Shown here: positions 24,846-32,790 of the stretch, in pieces | Numbering within the stretch: position 1 is the first letter of the stretch | Layout: each line of letters opens with the position of its first letter | NCBI RefSeq assembly: GCF_003259315.1 | Contig: NZ_QLLT01000023.1 | Coordinates: forward strand, 1-64,000 | Direction: 5' to 3' | DNA length: 64,000 nt | Origin: Kitasatospora sp. SolWspMP-SS2h | GTDB taxonomy: Bacteria > Actinomycetota > Actinomycetes > Streptomycetales > Streptomycetaceae | Notes under the pieces: model-generated | Databases searched by the model: none | What the model saw: only the letters and a program-made list of their open reading frames with translations | What the model was told of the DNA's origin: nothing | Translations under genes and position numbers: made by a program

Positions 24846-25751
24846 TCAGCCCTCCAGGCGCAGCGAGGTGCGGGCGGAGAGCGGGCCGCCCGCCGGGCCG
24901 GTGAGGTCGGCCTGGACCAGGTAGTTGCCGGGCTGGGCCGGGGCGGGGTCGGGGGTGGCGCACTGGGGCTTGGAGCGCGAGCGGTCCCAGGTGAAGGTCT
25001 CGGTGACGCCGCTGTTGCCGGCGATCTGGGCCCAGGCGTCGGTGCGTTCGGTGATGCAGTCCGCGGAGGACCAGACCCGCTCGTTGGCGCTGGAGGTGAC
25101 GGTCAGGAAGGAGTACTCGTGCGAGAGGTTGATCCGGCAGCCCGCCCCGGAGGAGTTGCGGACGGTCAGGGCCAGCTTCGGCTTGTCCTTCGCCGGGTAC
25201 GCGCTCTGCCCCGGGGCGAGTTCGAGGGTCAGCTGCGCGGTGGTGCAGACCGGTAGCGCCATCACCTCGGTGGTGTTGACGGCGGGCGAGGCCCCGCCGC
25301 CGGGGCGGGAGTTGCCGCCGCCGGTGCCCGCCCCGCCGGAGCCGCCGGAGCCCGTCCCGCCACCTGCGGAGCCCGAGGAGCCGCTGCCGCCGGCGGAGCC
25401 GCCGCCGGTGACGCTGATCTCGCCGCCCGCGCCGGAGCCCGTCCCGCCGGTGCCGGAACCGCCGGTGCCGGAACCACTGCCGCTGGCACCGCCGTTGCCC
25501 CCGCCGCCGGTGCCGCCGGGGCGGGTGGTGATCGCGGGGCCGGTCGGGGAGGCGCCGGGGGTGATCGACTGGGCGGGCGCGGGCAGCGGCCCGTTCCCGG
25601 AGTCCTGCTTCCGCTTGTCGCCGTCGCCGCCGCCCAGCGTGAGCCAGCCGACCACCAGGAGGACGACGGCGAGGGCGACGAGGACCACGGCGCGGCGCCG
25701 CCAGTAGATCGAGGCGGGCAGGGGTCCGACGGGCTGGCGCAGAGAGGGCAC
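24846..25751 (-). CDS. Single-pass membrane protein with a Gly/Ser-rich stalk and extracellular domain
   Basis: A 301-residue protein starting at the GTG at 25751; a TTG two codons earlier is also open. After a short basic cytosolic end comes one membrane helix (VVLVALAVVLLVVGWLTLGG), then about 110 residues of low-complexity Gly/Ser/Thr (roughly 65-155). The folded extracellular domain contains four Cys (PVCTTAQLTLEL, GAGCRINLS, SSADCITE, KPQCATPD), likely two disulfides. The domain resembles DUF4232-like beta-sandwich proteins of actinomycetes by pattern. It is convergent with disA; neighbourhood conservation suggests an envelope role but nothing specific. Confidence 0.75.
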   Translation of the reverse strand: MPSLRQPVGPLPASIYWRRRAVVLVALAVVLLVVGWLTLGGGDGDKRKQDSGNGPLPAPAQSITPGASPTGPAITTRPGGTGGGGNGGASGSGSGTGGSGTGGTGSGAGGEISVTGGGSAGGSGSSGSAGGGTGSGGSGGAGTGGGNSRPGGGASPAVNTTEVMALPVCTTAQLTLELAPGQSAYPAKDKPKLALTVRNSSGAGCRINLSHEYSFLTVTSSANERVWSSADCITERTDAWAQIAGNSGVTETFTWDRSRSKPQCATPDPAPAQPGNYLVQADLTGPAGGPLSARTSLRLEG

Positions 25752-25884
25752 GCGCAAACTCTACGAGACCCTGTGCGCCTGTTGACGCATCAACACCGCA
25801 CCGGGACCACTTCTTTCACATCATCCGCCATTTGGTCCGGAAGAGGGACTCGACACGTCGTCGCGTCGCCCTATAGTCGCCCTC

Positions 25885-26679
25885 ATGGCCTCCCCGCACG
25901 ACCGCGCCCCCAGCGGCACGTCCCTCGACCCGGCGCAGATGATCGCCGAGGCGCGCAAGGCGTTCTTCACCATGTTCGGCTTCCTCTGCCTGGTCTGGGC
26001 GGTGCAGTTGGTGAACTGGCTGCTCGACGGGCGGATGGCCCTGCTGCACGGCATCCGCTCGCGGGACGTGGACAGCCTCGGGTACCTGCTGACCGCGCCG
26101 TTCCTGCACCTGAACTGGCAGCACCTGCAGGGCAATTCGGGCCCGCTGTTCGTGTTCGGGTTCCTCGCCGCGTACCGCGGGGTGCGCAAGTTCCTCGGGC
26201 TGACGGTGCTGCTGGTGGTGACCAGCGGCATGGCGGTGTGGCTGTTCGAGCGGGGGGACGTGGTGACCGTCGGCGCGAGCGGCGTGATCTTCGGCTACTT
26301 CGGCTACGTGGTGCTGCGCGGCCTGTTCGACCGGAACCTGATCGACTCGCTGATCGGCCTGGTGATGGGCGCCTCCTTCGCCTACCTGCTGACCACGGCG
26401 GTCCCCGGCACCCCGGGGGTGTCCTGGCTGGGCCACCTGGGCGGGCTGGTCGGCGGCCTGGCGGGGGCGTGGATCTTCCGGGACCGCCGCCCGAAGCAGG
26501 CGGCCGCGCTCCCCGACGGCCCCGCCGCCCCGTCGCTGCCCGCCCCGGGCGCCGCCCCGGGCCGGAAATCCGCCGCGTCCGGTGCGTCCGGTGCGTCCGG
26601 CCCGTCCGCGATCGGCCCGGCCGGGCCGGTCAGCCCGCGCGCGGACCTGCTGAAGGAGCTCGATGACCTGGGGCTTTAA
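25885..26679 (+). CDS. Rhomboid-family intramembrane serine protease
   Basis: A 264-residue membrane protein with about six hydrophobic segments. The catalytic serine is in VTVGASGVIFGYFG (GxSG), the histidine in LGHLGGLVGGLAGAW, and FLHLNWQHLQGN provides the conserved HxxxN loop. These are the residues expected of an active rhomboid, which cuts substrates inside the membrane. The last 70 residues are a flexible Ala/Pro/Ser-rich tail. It is followed 35 bases later by mutY on the same strand. Confidence 0.92.
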   Translation: MASPHDRAPSGTSLDPAQMIAEARKAFFTMFGFLCLVWAVQLVNWLLDGRMALLHGIRSRDVDSLGYLLTAPFLHLNWQHLQGNSGPLFVFGFLAAYRGVRKFLGLTVLLVVTSGMAVWLFERGDVVTVGASGVIFGYFGYVVLRGLFDRNLIDSLIGLVMGASFAYLLTTAVPGTPGVSWLGHLGGLVGGLAGAWIFRDRRPKQAAALPDGPAAPSLPAPGAAPGRKSAASGASGASGPSAIGPAGPVSPRADLLKELDDLGL

Positions 26680-26714
26680 GCCTCCGGCCCGGGTCGTGGC
26701 AGGATCGTAGGGCC

Positions 26715-27620
26715 ATGGTTGCCACTGCTTCGACTCTTCCCCCGGGCGCCCTCCAGGCGCTGCACTCGACCGTCATCGGCTGGTACGAGGCCCACGCCCG
26801 CGACCTGCCCTGGCGGGCCCCCGACGCCTCGCCCTGGGCCGTGATGGTCAGCGAGTTCATGCTCCAGCAGACGCCCGTGAAGCGGGTGCTGCCCGCCTAC
26901 GCGGCCTGGCTGGAGCGCTGGCCCACGCCCGCCGCGCTGGCCGCCGACGCGCCCGGCGAGGCGGTGCGGATGTGGGGCCGGCTCGGCTACCCGCGCCGCG
27001 CGCTGCGGCTGCACGGCGCGGCCGTCGCGATCACCGAGCGGCACGGCGGCGTGGTGCCGGACGACCACGCGGCGCTGCTGGCGCTGCCCGGGGTGGGGGA
27101 GTACACGGCGGCGGCGGTCGCCTCGTTCGCGTTCCGGCAGCGGCACGCGGTGCTGGACACCAACGTGCGCCGGGTGTTCGCCCGGGCGGTGACCGGCGTC
27201 GAGTACCCGGCGAACGCCACCACGGCCGCCGAGCGCCGCACCGCGCACGAGCTGCTGCCCGCGACCGACGAGCGGGCCGCGACCTGGGCGGTCGCGGTGA
27301 TGGAGCTGGGCGCCCTGGTCTGCACCGCCCGCGGCCCGCAGTGCGGCGGCTGCCCGCTGCTGGCCGAGTGCGCCTGGCAGCGGGCCGGCTGCCCGCCGTA
27401 CCAGGGCCCGGCGCGCCGCGGGCAGACCTACGAGGGCACCGACCGGCAGGTGCGCGGCAAGCTGCTGGCGGTGCTGCGGGACGCCCACGGGCTGGTCGGG
27501 CAGGGCCAGTTGGACGTGGTGTGGTCGGACGCGGTGCAGCGGGCCCGGGCGCTGGACGGGCTGGTCGCCGACGGCCTGGTCGAGCCGGTCGGGCCGGGCA
27601 CCTACCGGCTGCCGCAGTAG
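26715..27620 (+). CDS. mutY: A/G-specific adenine glycosylase MutY
   Basis: A 301-residue base-excision repair enzyme that removes adenine opposite 8-oxoguanine. It has SEFMLQQTPVKRVLPAY, the helix-hairpin-helix LLALPGVGEYTAAAVASFAF and, downstream, LDTNVRRVFAR, which contains the catalytic aspartate. The 4Fe-4S ligands are in CTARGPQCGGCPLLAEC (C-x6-C-x2-C-x5-C). At 301 residues it lacks most of the C-terminal NUDIX-like 8-oxoG recognition domain found in longer MutY proteins, which is normal for actinobacteria. Confidence 0.93.
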   Translation: MVATASTLPPGALQALHSTVIGWYEAHARDLPWRAPDASPWAVMVSEFMLQQTPVKRVLPAYAAWLERWPTPAALAADAPGEAVRMWGRLGYPRRALRLHGAAVAITERHGGVVPDDHAALLALPGVGEYTAAAVASFAFRQRHAVLDTNVRRVFARAVTGVEYPANATTAAERRTAHELLPATDERAATWAVAVMELGALVCTARGPQCGGCPLLAECAWQRAGCPPYQGPARRGQTYEGTDRQVRGKLLAVLRDAHGLVGQGQLDVVWSDAVQRARALDGLVADGLVEPVGPGTYRLPQ

Positions 27621-27630
27621 CGGCGGAGCG

Positions 27631-27676
27631 ACGCGCGGCGGCCCGGGACCGACGTCGGTCCCGGGCCGCCGCGCGT
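27631..27676. terminator. 46-base perfect palindrome, bidirectional terminator
   Basis: A perfect palindrome of two 23-base arms with no loop, beginning ACGCGCGGCGGCCC at 27631 and ending GGGCCGCCGCGCGT at 27676. It sits between the convergent mutY and MFS exporter genes, 10 and 17 bases from their stops. Confidence 0.75.
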
Positions 27677-27693
27677 TCAGGCCGCGGGGGGCG

Positions 27694-29307
27694 TCAGAGC
27701 GCGCCCTCCAGGGCGGCCTCGGCCTTGGCCTCGGCGGCGTCCGCGCCGCCGCGGAGCTTGACCTCGCGGACGAACAGCGCGGCGACGACGGCGACCAGGC
27801 TGATCACCGTGCCCCACAGGAAGACGGTGTGCATGCCGTTGGAGATGCCGTGCTGGTAGGCGTTGAGCACGTCCGCCGGCAGCTGCTTCAGGGTGGCCGG
27901 GTTCATCGCCGACATGCCCTCGCCGCCGCCCTGGGCCATCTTGGCCAGGGTCTCCGGGGGGAGGGCCTTGATGGAGTCGTTGACCTGGTTGATGTACAGG
28001 GTGCCGAACAGCGCCACGCCGAACGAGCCGCCGATGGTGCGGAACAGGGTGGCGGAGGACGAGGCGACGCCCATGTCCTTCATCTCCACGCTGTTCTGCG
28101 CGACCAGCATGGTGACCTGCATCAGGAAGCCCATGCCGGCGCCGAGCACCACCATGTAGCAGGAGGAGGCGAAGCTGGTGGTGTCCACCGAGAGGGTGGA
28201 GAGCAGCAGCGAGCCGCCGGCCATCACCGCGGTGCCGATGATCGGGTAGATCCGGTACTTGCCGGTCCGGGTGATGGCCTGGCCGACCACCAGCGAGACC
28301 ACGAGCATGCCGAACATCATCGGCATCAGCAGCAGGCCGGAGTTGGTCGCCGAGGCGCCCTGGACGATCTGCTGGTAGGTGGGCAGGAAGGTCACCGCGC
28401 CGAACATCGAGAAGCCGACGATGAAGCCGATGATCGAGACCATGGTGAAGTTCCGGTTCCGGAACAGCTTGAGCGGCAGGACCGGCTCGGCGACCCGCTG
28501 CTCGACGTAGCAGAAGCCGATCAGCGAGGCCACGCCGAGCGCGCCCAGGCCGAGGATCTGCTTCGAGCCCCAGGCGTACTCGTGGCCGCCCCAGGTGGTG
28601 ATCAGCACGGCCGAGACGATGCCGACGGTGAGCAGGACCGCGCCGAAGTAGTCGATCTTCGCGTTGGAGCGGACCTTGGGCAGCTTCAGCACGACGACGA
28701 CGAAGGCCAGCGCGATCGCGCCCAGCGGCAGGTTGACGTAGAACGTCCAGCGCCAGCTCAGGTGGTCGGTGATGAAGCCGCCGATCAGCGGGCCGCCGAC
28801 GGTGGCCAGCGCCATCACGGCGGCGAACATGCCCTGGTACTTGCCGCGGTCGCGGGGCAGCACCAGCGCGCCCATGATCGACATCACGCCGACCATCAGA
28901 CCGCCGGCGCCCAGGCCCTGGACGGCCCGGAAGGCGATCAGCTGGTCCATGGTCTGCGACAGGCCGGACAGCGCCGAGCCGAGCAGGAAGATGGCGATCG
29001 AGACCAGGAACGAGCCCTTGCGGCCGTACAGGTCGCCGACCTTGCCCCAGATCGGGGTGGAGGCGGCGGTGGCCAGGGTGTAGGCCGTCACCACCCAGGA
29101 CATGTGCTCGGCGCCGTTCAGTTCGCCGACGATGGTCGGCATCGCGGTGCCGACGATCAGGTTGTCGAGCATGGCGAGCAGCATGGTGATCACCAGGCCG
29201 ACCATCACCAGGCGGACTTCGCGGTGCGGGCGCTGCTCGAACTCGTCGGGCTTCCCGAGTTCGACCGACGGCTCCTCCGGAACCGCCTCGGACTGCTGGG
29301 TTGTCAT
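27694..29307 (-). CDS. MFS multidrug exporter, DHA2 (EmrB/QacA) family
   Basis: A 537-residue transporter with 14 predicted membrane segments. Signatures are LDNLIVGTAMPTIVGEL in helix 1, WVVTAYTLATAASTPIWGKV with GKVGDLYGRKGSF for the loop 2-3 motif A, and LPLGAIALAFVVVVL in the middle. It exports hydrophobic drugs in exchange for protons. The gene is divergent from a TetR regulator; a promoter (TTGACG, 18-base spacer, TACCGT, minus strand) overlaps one arm of a 16-base inverted repeat, so TetR probably represses it until a drug binds. Confidence 0.92.
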   Translation of the reverse strand: MTTQQSEAVPEEPSVELGKPDEFEQRPHREVRLVMVGLVITMLLAMLDNLIVGTAMPTIVGELNGAEHMSWVVTAYTLATAASTPIWGKVGDLYGRKGSFLVSIAIFLLGSALSGLSQTMDQLIAFRAVQGLGAGGLMVGVMSIMGALVLPRDRGKYQGMFAAVMALATVGGPLIGGFITDHLSWRWTFYVNLPLGAIALAFVVVVLKLPKVRSNAKIDYFGAVLLTVGIVSAVLITTWGGHEYAWGSKQILGLGALGVASLIGFCYVEQRVAEPVLPLKLFRNRNFTMVSIIGFIVGFSMFGAVTFLPTYQQIVQGASATNSGLLLMPMMFGMLVVSLVVGQAITRTGKYRIYPIIGTAVMAGGSLLLSTLSVDTTSFASSCYMVVLGAGMGFLMQVTMLVAQNSVEMKDMGVASSSATLFRTIGGSFGVALFGTLYINQVNDSIKALPPETLAKMAQGGGEGMSAMNPATLKQLPADVLNAYQHGISNGMHTVFLWGTVISLVAVVAALFVREVKLRGGADAAEAKAEAALEGAL

Positions 29308-29358
29308 GGTGCGTCTCTCCCGGGGCGCAGGAGCCGCGGGGTGCCGCGGCGGTACTTA

Positions 29359-29421
29359 CTTGACGACCGGCTAGTTAATCGTCGTCCGGCACGGTAGGTT
29401 GTTCCCTAGCCGGTCGTCAAG
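29359..29421. promoter_or_regulatory. Operator/promoter region of the MFS-TetR pair
   Basis: Two perfect 16-base arms, CTTGACGACCGGCTAG (29359-29374) and CTAGCCGGTCGTCAAG (29406-29421), 31 bases apart. The right arm contains the minus-strand -35 (TTGACG) of the exporter, with TACCGT as -10. Two TetR dimers, one per arm, or a loop between them would block transcription. Confidence 0.75.
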
Positions 29422-29473
29422 CCAGTTTCGAAGCAGACCCTCTGGGCAGGGAGAATGCCGAGAGAACCGGACC

Positions 29474-29501
29474 TTGACACCCGTCCGCTCCCCGCTTAAG
29501 A
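29474..29501 (+). promoter_or_regulatory. Possible promoter of the TetR gene
   Basis: TTGACA (29474-29479) followed after 16 bases by TTAAGA, ending 15 bases before the ATG at 29517. This would give a nearly leaderless transcript. The -10 is imperfect. Confidence 0.4.
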
Positions 29502-29516
29502 GGCAGGCCGCCAGCG

Positions 29517-30113
29517 ATGACCACCACCCAGAGCCCCCGCAGCGACACCAGAGCGCGGATCATCGACGTGGCCCTGGAGCTGTTCGCCGAGCACGGCTAC
29601 GAGAAGACCTCGCTGCGGGAGATCGCCGACCGCCTCGGCGTCACCAAGGCCGCCCTCTACTACCACTTCAAGACCAAGGACGACATCGTCCGCGGCATCG
29701 TGGAGAAGATGGCCGCCCCGCTCGACGACGCCATCGCCTACGGCGAGGGCAGGCCCTGGTCGCCCGGACTCCGCGACGAGCTGCTGCGCCGCTTCGCGGC
29801 CGGGATGGGCGAGCGGGCCCCGCTGCTGCGCTTCTTCCACGAGAACCAGCCCGCGCTGCGGGAGTCTGCGGCCGGGCTGGCGTTCAAGGACCGGATGATC
29901 CGGATGATCGGCCTGCTGCACGGGCCGGAGCCGACCTTCCGCGACCGGCTGCGCGCCACCGTGGCGCTGACCTCCGTGCACTCGGCGATGTTCCTGCTCA
30001 AGGCGGACCTGTGCGAGCCCGACCGGCCGGGCCCCTCGGTCGAGGAGGCGATGGACGCGGCCCTGGAGGTCGCGCTGGAGGTCGCGGCACGCATCGAGCC
30101 GCCCGCGCGGTAG
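29517..30113 (+). CDS. TetR-family transcriptional regulator of the MFS exporter
   Basis: A 198-residue regulator with a textbook helix-turn-helix: GYEKTSLREIADRLGVTKAA followed by LYYHFKTKDDIV. The C-terminal ligand domain is helical and ends EVALEVAARIEPPAR. It is divergent from the DHA2 exporter, and the 16-base inverted repeat between them is its probable target. No strong ribosome-binding site is seen before the ATG, consistent with a very short leader. Confidence 0.9.
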   Translation: MTTTQSPRSDTRARIIDVALELFAEHGYEKTSLREIADRLGVTKAALYYHFKTKDDIVRGIVEKMAAPLDDAIAYGEGRPWSPGLRDELLRRFAAGMGERAPLLRFFHENQPALRESAAGLAFKDRMIRMIGLLHGPEPTFRDRLRATVALTSVHSAMFLLKADLCEPDRPGPSVEEAMDAALEVALEVAARIEPPAR

Positions 30114-30149
30114 GCGCGGACGGCTCGGCGGGGTGCGGCGGGCGGCGGA

Positions 30150-31226
30150 TCAGAAGTTGGTCGCGCCGTGCTGCTTCAGGTAGCCGACCGGGTCGATCAC
30201 CTTCGCGTACTGGTTGGCGGTGCGGATCTCGAAGTGCAGGTGCGGGCCGTGCGAGTTGCCGGTGTTGCCGGACTTGCCGACCTGGTCGCCCGCGTCCACG
30301 TGCTGCCCGGCCTTGACGCCCAGCTGCGACAGGTGCGCGTACTGCGCGAAGCGGCCGTCGGAGAGCTTCAGCACGATCTGGTTGCCGTAGGCGCCCGCGT
30401 AGCCGGAGGACACCACGGTGGCGTCGCCGACCGCCAGCACCGGGGTGCCGACCGAGACCGCGAAGTCGGTGCCGGTGTGGTAGCCGGCCGCGTACGCCGC
30501 GTTGGTCTTGTGGTACGGGTTGCTGATCGTCGCGCCCGGCGCGGGGGAGGACCAGGCCGGCTTCGCGGCGGCGGCGGCCTGCTCGGCGGCGGCCTGCTGG
30601 GCGGCTGCCTGTTCGGCGGCGGCCTGGGCCGCCTGCTGCTCGGCGGCGGCCTGCTGGGCTGCCTGCTCAGCGGCGGCCTGGGCCGCCTGCTGCTCGGCGG
30701 CGGCCTGGGCGGCCTGCTGCTCCGCCGCCTGCTGGTCGGCGGCGGCCTGGGCGGCGGCCTGCTGCTCGTCGCTCTGTCCGGCGGCCAGCAGTTCGGTGCG
30801 CTCCTCGCTGCGGGAGGCCGACTCGTCCTGGGCCCGGGGCTGGGTCTGGGCCTGGGCCGGGGCGTCCGCCCCGGAGCCGCCGCCCAGCGAGGCGACGACC
30901 GCGGCCTTGACCGCGGCGGTCTGCCCGACCGGCTGCTCGGCCTGGACCGGCAGGCGGAAGTCCTGCACGGCGGTGGCGGTGGCGGTGGCGGTGCCGGTGG
31001 CGGCGGTGGCCGCGGCGGCGTGGTCGGCCGGGTGCCCGCTCTGCGCGATGGCCTGCCCGGTGGGGATCAGCAGGGCGCCGGCGGCGACCACCGCGGCGCC
31101 GGAGGCGATCGCCTTGGCGGGGGCCAGTCGGGCGGTGGTCAGCGGCGCGGAGGAGAGCACGGAACGGACGTGGCCGGTGCTGATCGCCTGGAGAACCCGG
31201 CGGCCGGTGGCGGGGAGAGAACGCAT
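30150..31226 (-). CDS. Secreted M23-family peptidoglycan endopeptidase with an Ala/Gln-rich coiled coil
   Basis: A 358-residue exported protein. A hydrophobic segment (KAIASGAAVVAAGALLIPTG) near residue 45 acts as signal or anchor. Residues about 155-225 are an imperfect tandem repeat of Q/A/E-rich units (AAAEQQAAQ), forming a long coiled coil. The C-terminal M23 domain has YHTGTDFAVSVGTPV, containing the first zinc ligands H and D, and GPHLHFEIR with the HxH ligand. Such enzymes cut peptide cross-links in the wall. The ATG at 31226 was chosen because GAGG lies upstream; an earlier in-frame GTG or ATG is possible. Confidence 0.9.
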   Translation of the reverse strand: MRSLPATGRRVLQAISTGHVRSVLSSAPLTTARLAPAKAIASGAAVVAAGALLIPTGQAIAQSGHPADHAAAATAATGTATATATAVQDFRLPVQAEQPVGQTAAVKAAVVASLGGGSGADAPAQAQTQPRAQDESASRSEERTELLAAGQSDEQQAAAQAAADQQAAEQQAAQAAAEQQAAQAAAEQAAQQAAAEQQAAQAAAEQAAAQQAAAEQAAAAAKPAWSSPAPGATISNPYHKTNAAYAAGYHTGTDFAVSVGTPVLAVGDATVVSSGYAGAYGNQIVLKLSDGRFAQYAHLSQLGVKAGQHVDAGDQVGKSGNTGNSHGPHLHFEIRTANQYAKVIDPVGYLKQHGATNF

Positions 31227-31589
31227 CGGAGTCGGTACCTCACGGACGGGGCCAGTGCGGGGCCGAGTCGGTGCGACTCGCCGAACTGGTGGAACGACTC
31301 CGGTGTAAACGAACCGGATGCGCAGGCCCAAGCGTGTGACCTACGACGGCCGGTAGTGCGTGAGGGGCGGGGAATACCCCCTCGGAGCCTCGGGCGGAAC
31401 GGCTTTTGCCGCCCCAAACCTCCTACGGTGGGTCGTATGTCGGAAATGTGCTGTGAGCAGTGCCACCGGCGAGCGCCCGGTTTGGGCCCGAACCGGTCCG
31501 GGTAGAACCGGCTTTCGAACCAGCTGCGCGATCCGATCCACCCGCCCTCGGCCCCGGCCGGGGAACCCCCCGTCGGAGATGATCAGCTG
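31227..31589. other. Intergenic region between M23 peptidase and threonine-aldolase-like gene
   Basis: A 363-base divergent stretch. It contains a 22-codon open frame (listed separately) and a near-palindrome CCGGTTTGGGCCCGAACCGG (31477-31496, 18 of 20 positions symmetrical) shortly before the aldolase gene. I looked for the c-di-AMP riboswitch that often precedes cell-wall hydrolase genes in actinomycetes and did not find its conserved segments. Confidence 0.35.
31437..31505 (+). CDS. Possible 22-residue Cys-rich peptide
   Basis: An ATG-initiated frame of 22 codons whose product begins MSEMCCEQCHRRAP. It has three Cys and one His in a CCxxCH cluster, with a GGTGG sequence five bases upstream. 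It precedes the aldolase gene by about 85 bases and could be a leader peptide or metal-binding micropeptide, or a chance frame. Its length gives no statistical support. Confidence 0.2.
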   Translation: MSEMCCEQCHRRAPGLGPNRSG

Positions 31590-32696
31590 ATGAACGACAC
31601 CCCTGTTCAGGACCGCCGCTTCCGGGCCCGCCGCCAGGCCGACCGCCTGCTCTCCGGCGGCCGCCCGCAGACCGTCCGCGAGGCGCTCGCCGCCCTGGCC
31701 GCCCTGGGCGACGGCCCCCTCCCGCTGGACGAGCCCGTCGACATGTACGGCAGCGGCATCGTCCGCACCCTGGAGCGGCGCACCGCCGAGCTGCTCGGCA
31801 AGCCCGACGCCGCCTACTTCCCGACCGGGACGATGGCCCAGCAGGCCGCCCTCAAGACCTGGGCCGACACCCACGGCCCGGTGGTCGCCATGCACCCGCT
31901 CGCCCACCCCGAGGTGCACGAGCGCCGCGCCCACCAGGTGCTCTCCGGCCTGCGCAGCGTCCCGCAGACCACCGCCCCCCGGCACCCCGCCGCCGCCGAG
32001 CTGGCCGCCCTGGACGAGCCGTACGACGTGCTGATGCTGGAGCTGCCGCTGCGCGACGCCGGCTTCCTGCTGCCCGACTGGGCCGAGCTGGAGGCGCTGT
32101 ACGAGCTGGCCGAGCGCCAGGGCCGCCCGGTCCACCTGGACGGGGCCCGGCTCTGGGAGTCCGCCCCGCACCTGAGCCGCACCCTGCCGGAGGTCTGCGC
32201 CCGGGCCGGCTCGGTGTACGTCTCCTGCTACAAGTCGCTCGGCGGCCACAGCGGCGCCCTGGTGGCCGGCGAGGAGGAGTACGTGCGCCGGCTGCGGGTC
32301 TGGCGGCACCGCTACGGCGGCAACCTCTGGCAGCAGTGGCCGGCGGTGCTCTCCGCGCTGGCCGGCCTGGAGCGCGAGCTGCCCCGGCTGCCCGGGTACG
32401 TGGCGCACGCCAAGGTGGTCGCCGCCGCGCTCGCCGGGGCCCCGGGCGCCCGGGTGCACCCCGAGCCGCCGCACACCCACCAGTTCCGGTTCTGGCTGCC
32501 GCACCCCGCCGACCGCCTGAACGAGGCCGGTCTACGGCAGGCCGAGGAGCAGGGCGTCGCGCTGTTCGGCGCCTGGCGCGAGCCGGGCCCGCTGCCCGGC
32601 CTGTCGATGACCGAGGTGACGGTGGCCGCCGACGCCGCCGAGTGGAGCGCCGAGGAGGTCACCGAGGCGCTGGAGGACTTCCTCGCCCTGCTCTGA
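31590..32696 (+). CDS. PLP-dependent threonine-aldolase/beta-eliminating-lyase family enzyme
   Basis: A 368-residue fold-type I PLP enzyme. Characteristic parts are MYGSGIVRTLERRTAELLG, AAYFPTGTMAQQAALKTWAD for the phosphate loop, PVHLDGARLWESAP with the cofactor aspartate, and SCYKSLGGHSGALVAG with the Schiff-base lysine K215. The family cleaves beta-hydroxy amino acids, chiefly L-threonine or L-allo-threonine, to glycine and an aldehyde. It stands alone and ends 42 bases before a strong terminator hairpin. Confidence 0.85.
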   Translation: MNDTPVQDRRFRARRQADRLLSGGRPQTVREALAALAALGDGPLPLDEPVDMYGSGIVRTLERRTAELLGKPDAAYFPTGTMAQQAALKTWADTHGPVVAMHPLAHPEVHERRAHQVLSGLRSVPQTTAPRHPAAAELAALDEPYDVLMLELPLRDAGFLLPDWAELEALYELAERQGRPVHLDGARLWESAPHLSRTLPEVCARAGSVYVSCYKSLGGHSGALVAGEEEYVRRLRVWRHRYGGNLWQQWPAVLSALAGLERELPRLPGYVAHAKVVAAALAGAPGARVHPEPPHTHQFRFWLPHPADRLNEAGLRQAEEQGVALFGAWREPGPLPGLSMTEVTVAADAAEWSAEEVTEALEDFLALL

Positions 32697-32737
32697 CCGG
32701 CCCGCCCCGGCCGCCCCGGCGCGCGCCGGGCACGCGA

Positions 32738-32771
32738 AGGGCCCCGGCAGTTCGGAAACCGCCGGGGCCCT
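32738..32771. terminator. Terminator hairpin between convergent genes
   Basis: Arms AGGGCCCCGGC (32738-32748) and GCCGGGGCCCT (32761-32771) with a 12-base loop, between the threonine-aldolase-like gene and the minus-strand M6 peptidase gene. Confidence 0.75.
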
Positions 32772-32790
32772 CGCTGTCGCTACCGCCGGG

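Noticed and set aside
31227..31436. c-di-AMP (ydaO) riboswitch upstream of the M23 peptidase
   Set aside because: The conserved segments expected for this riboswitch are not recognisable on the minus strand.
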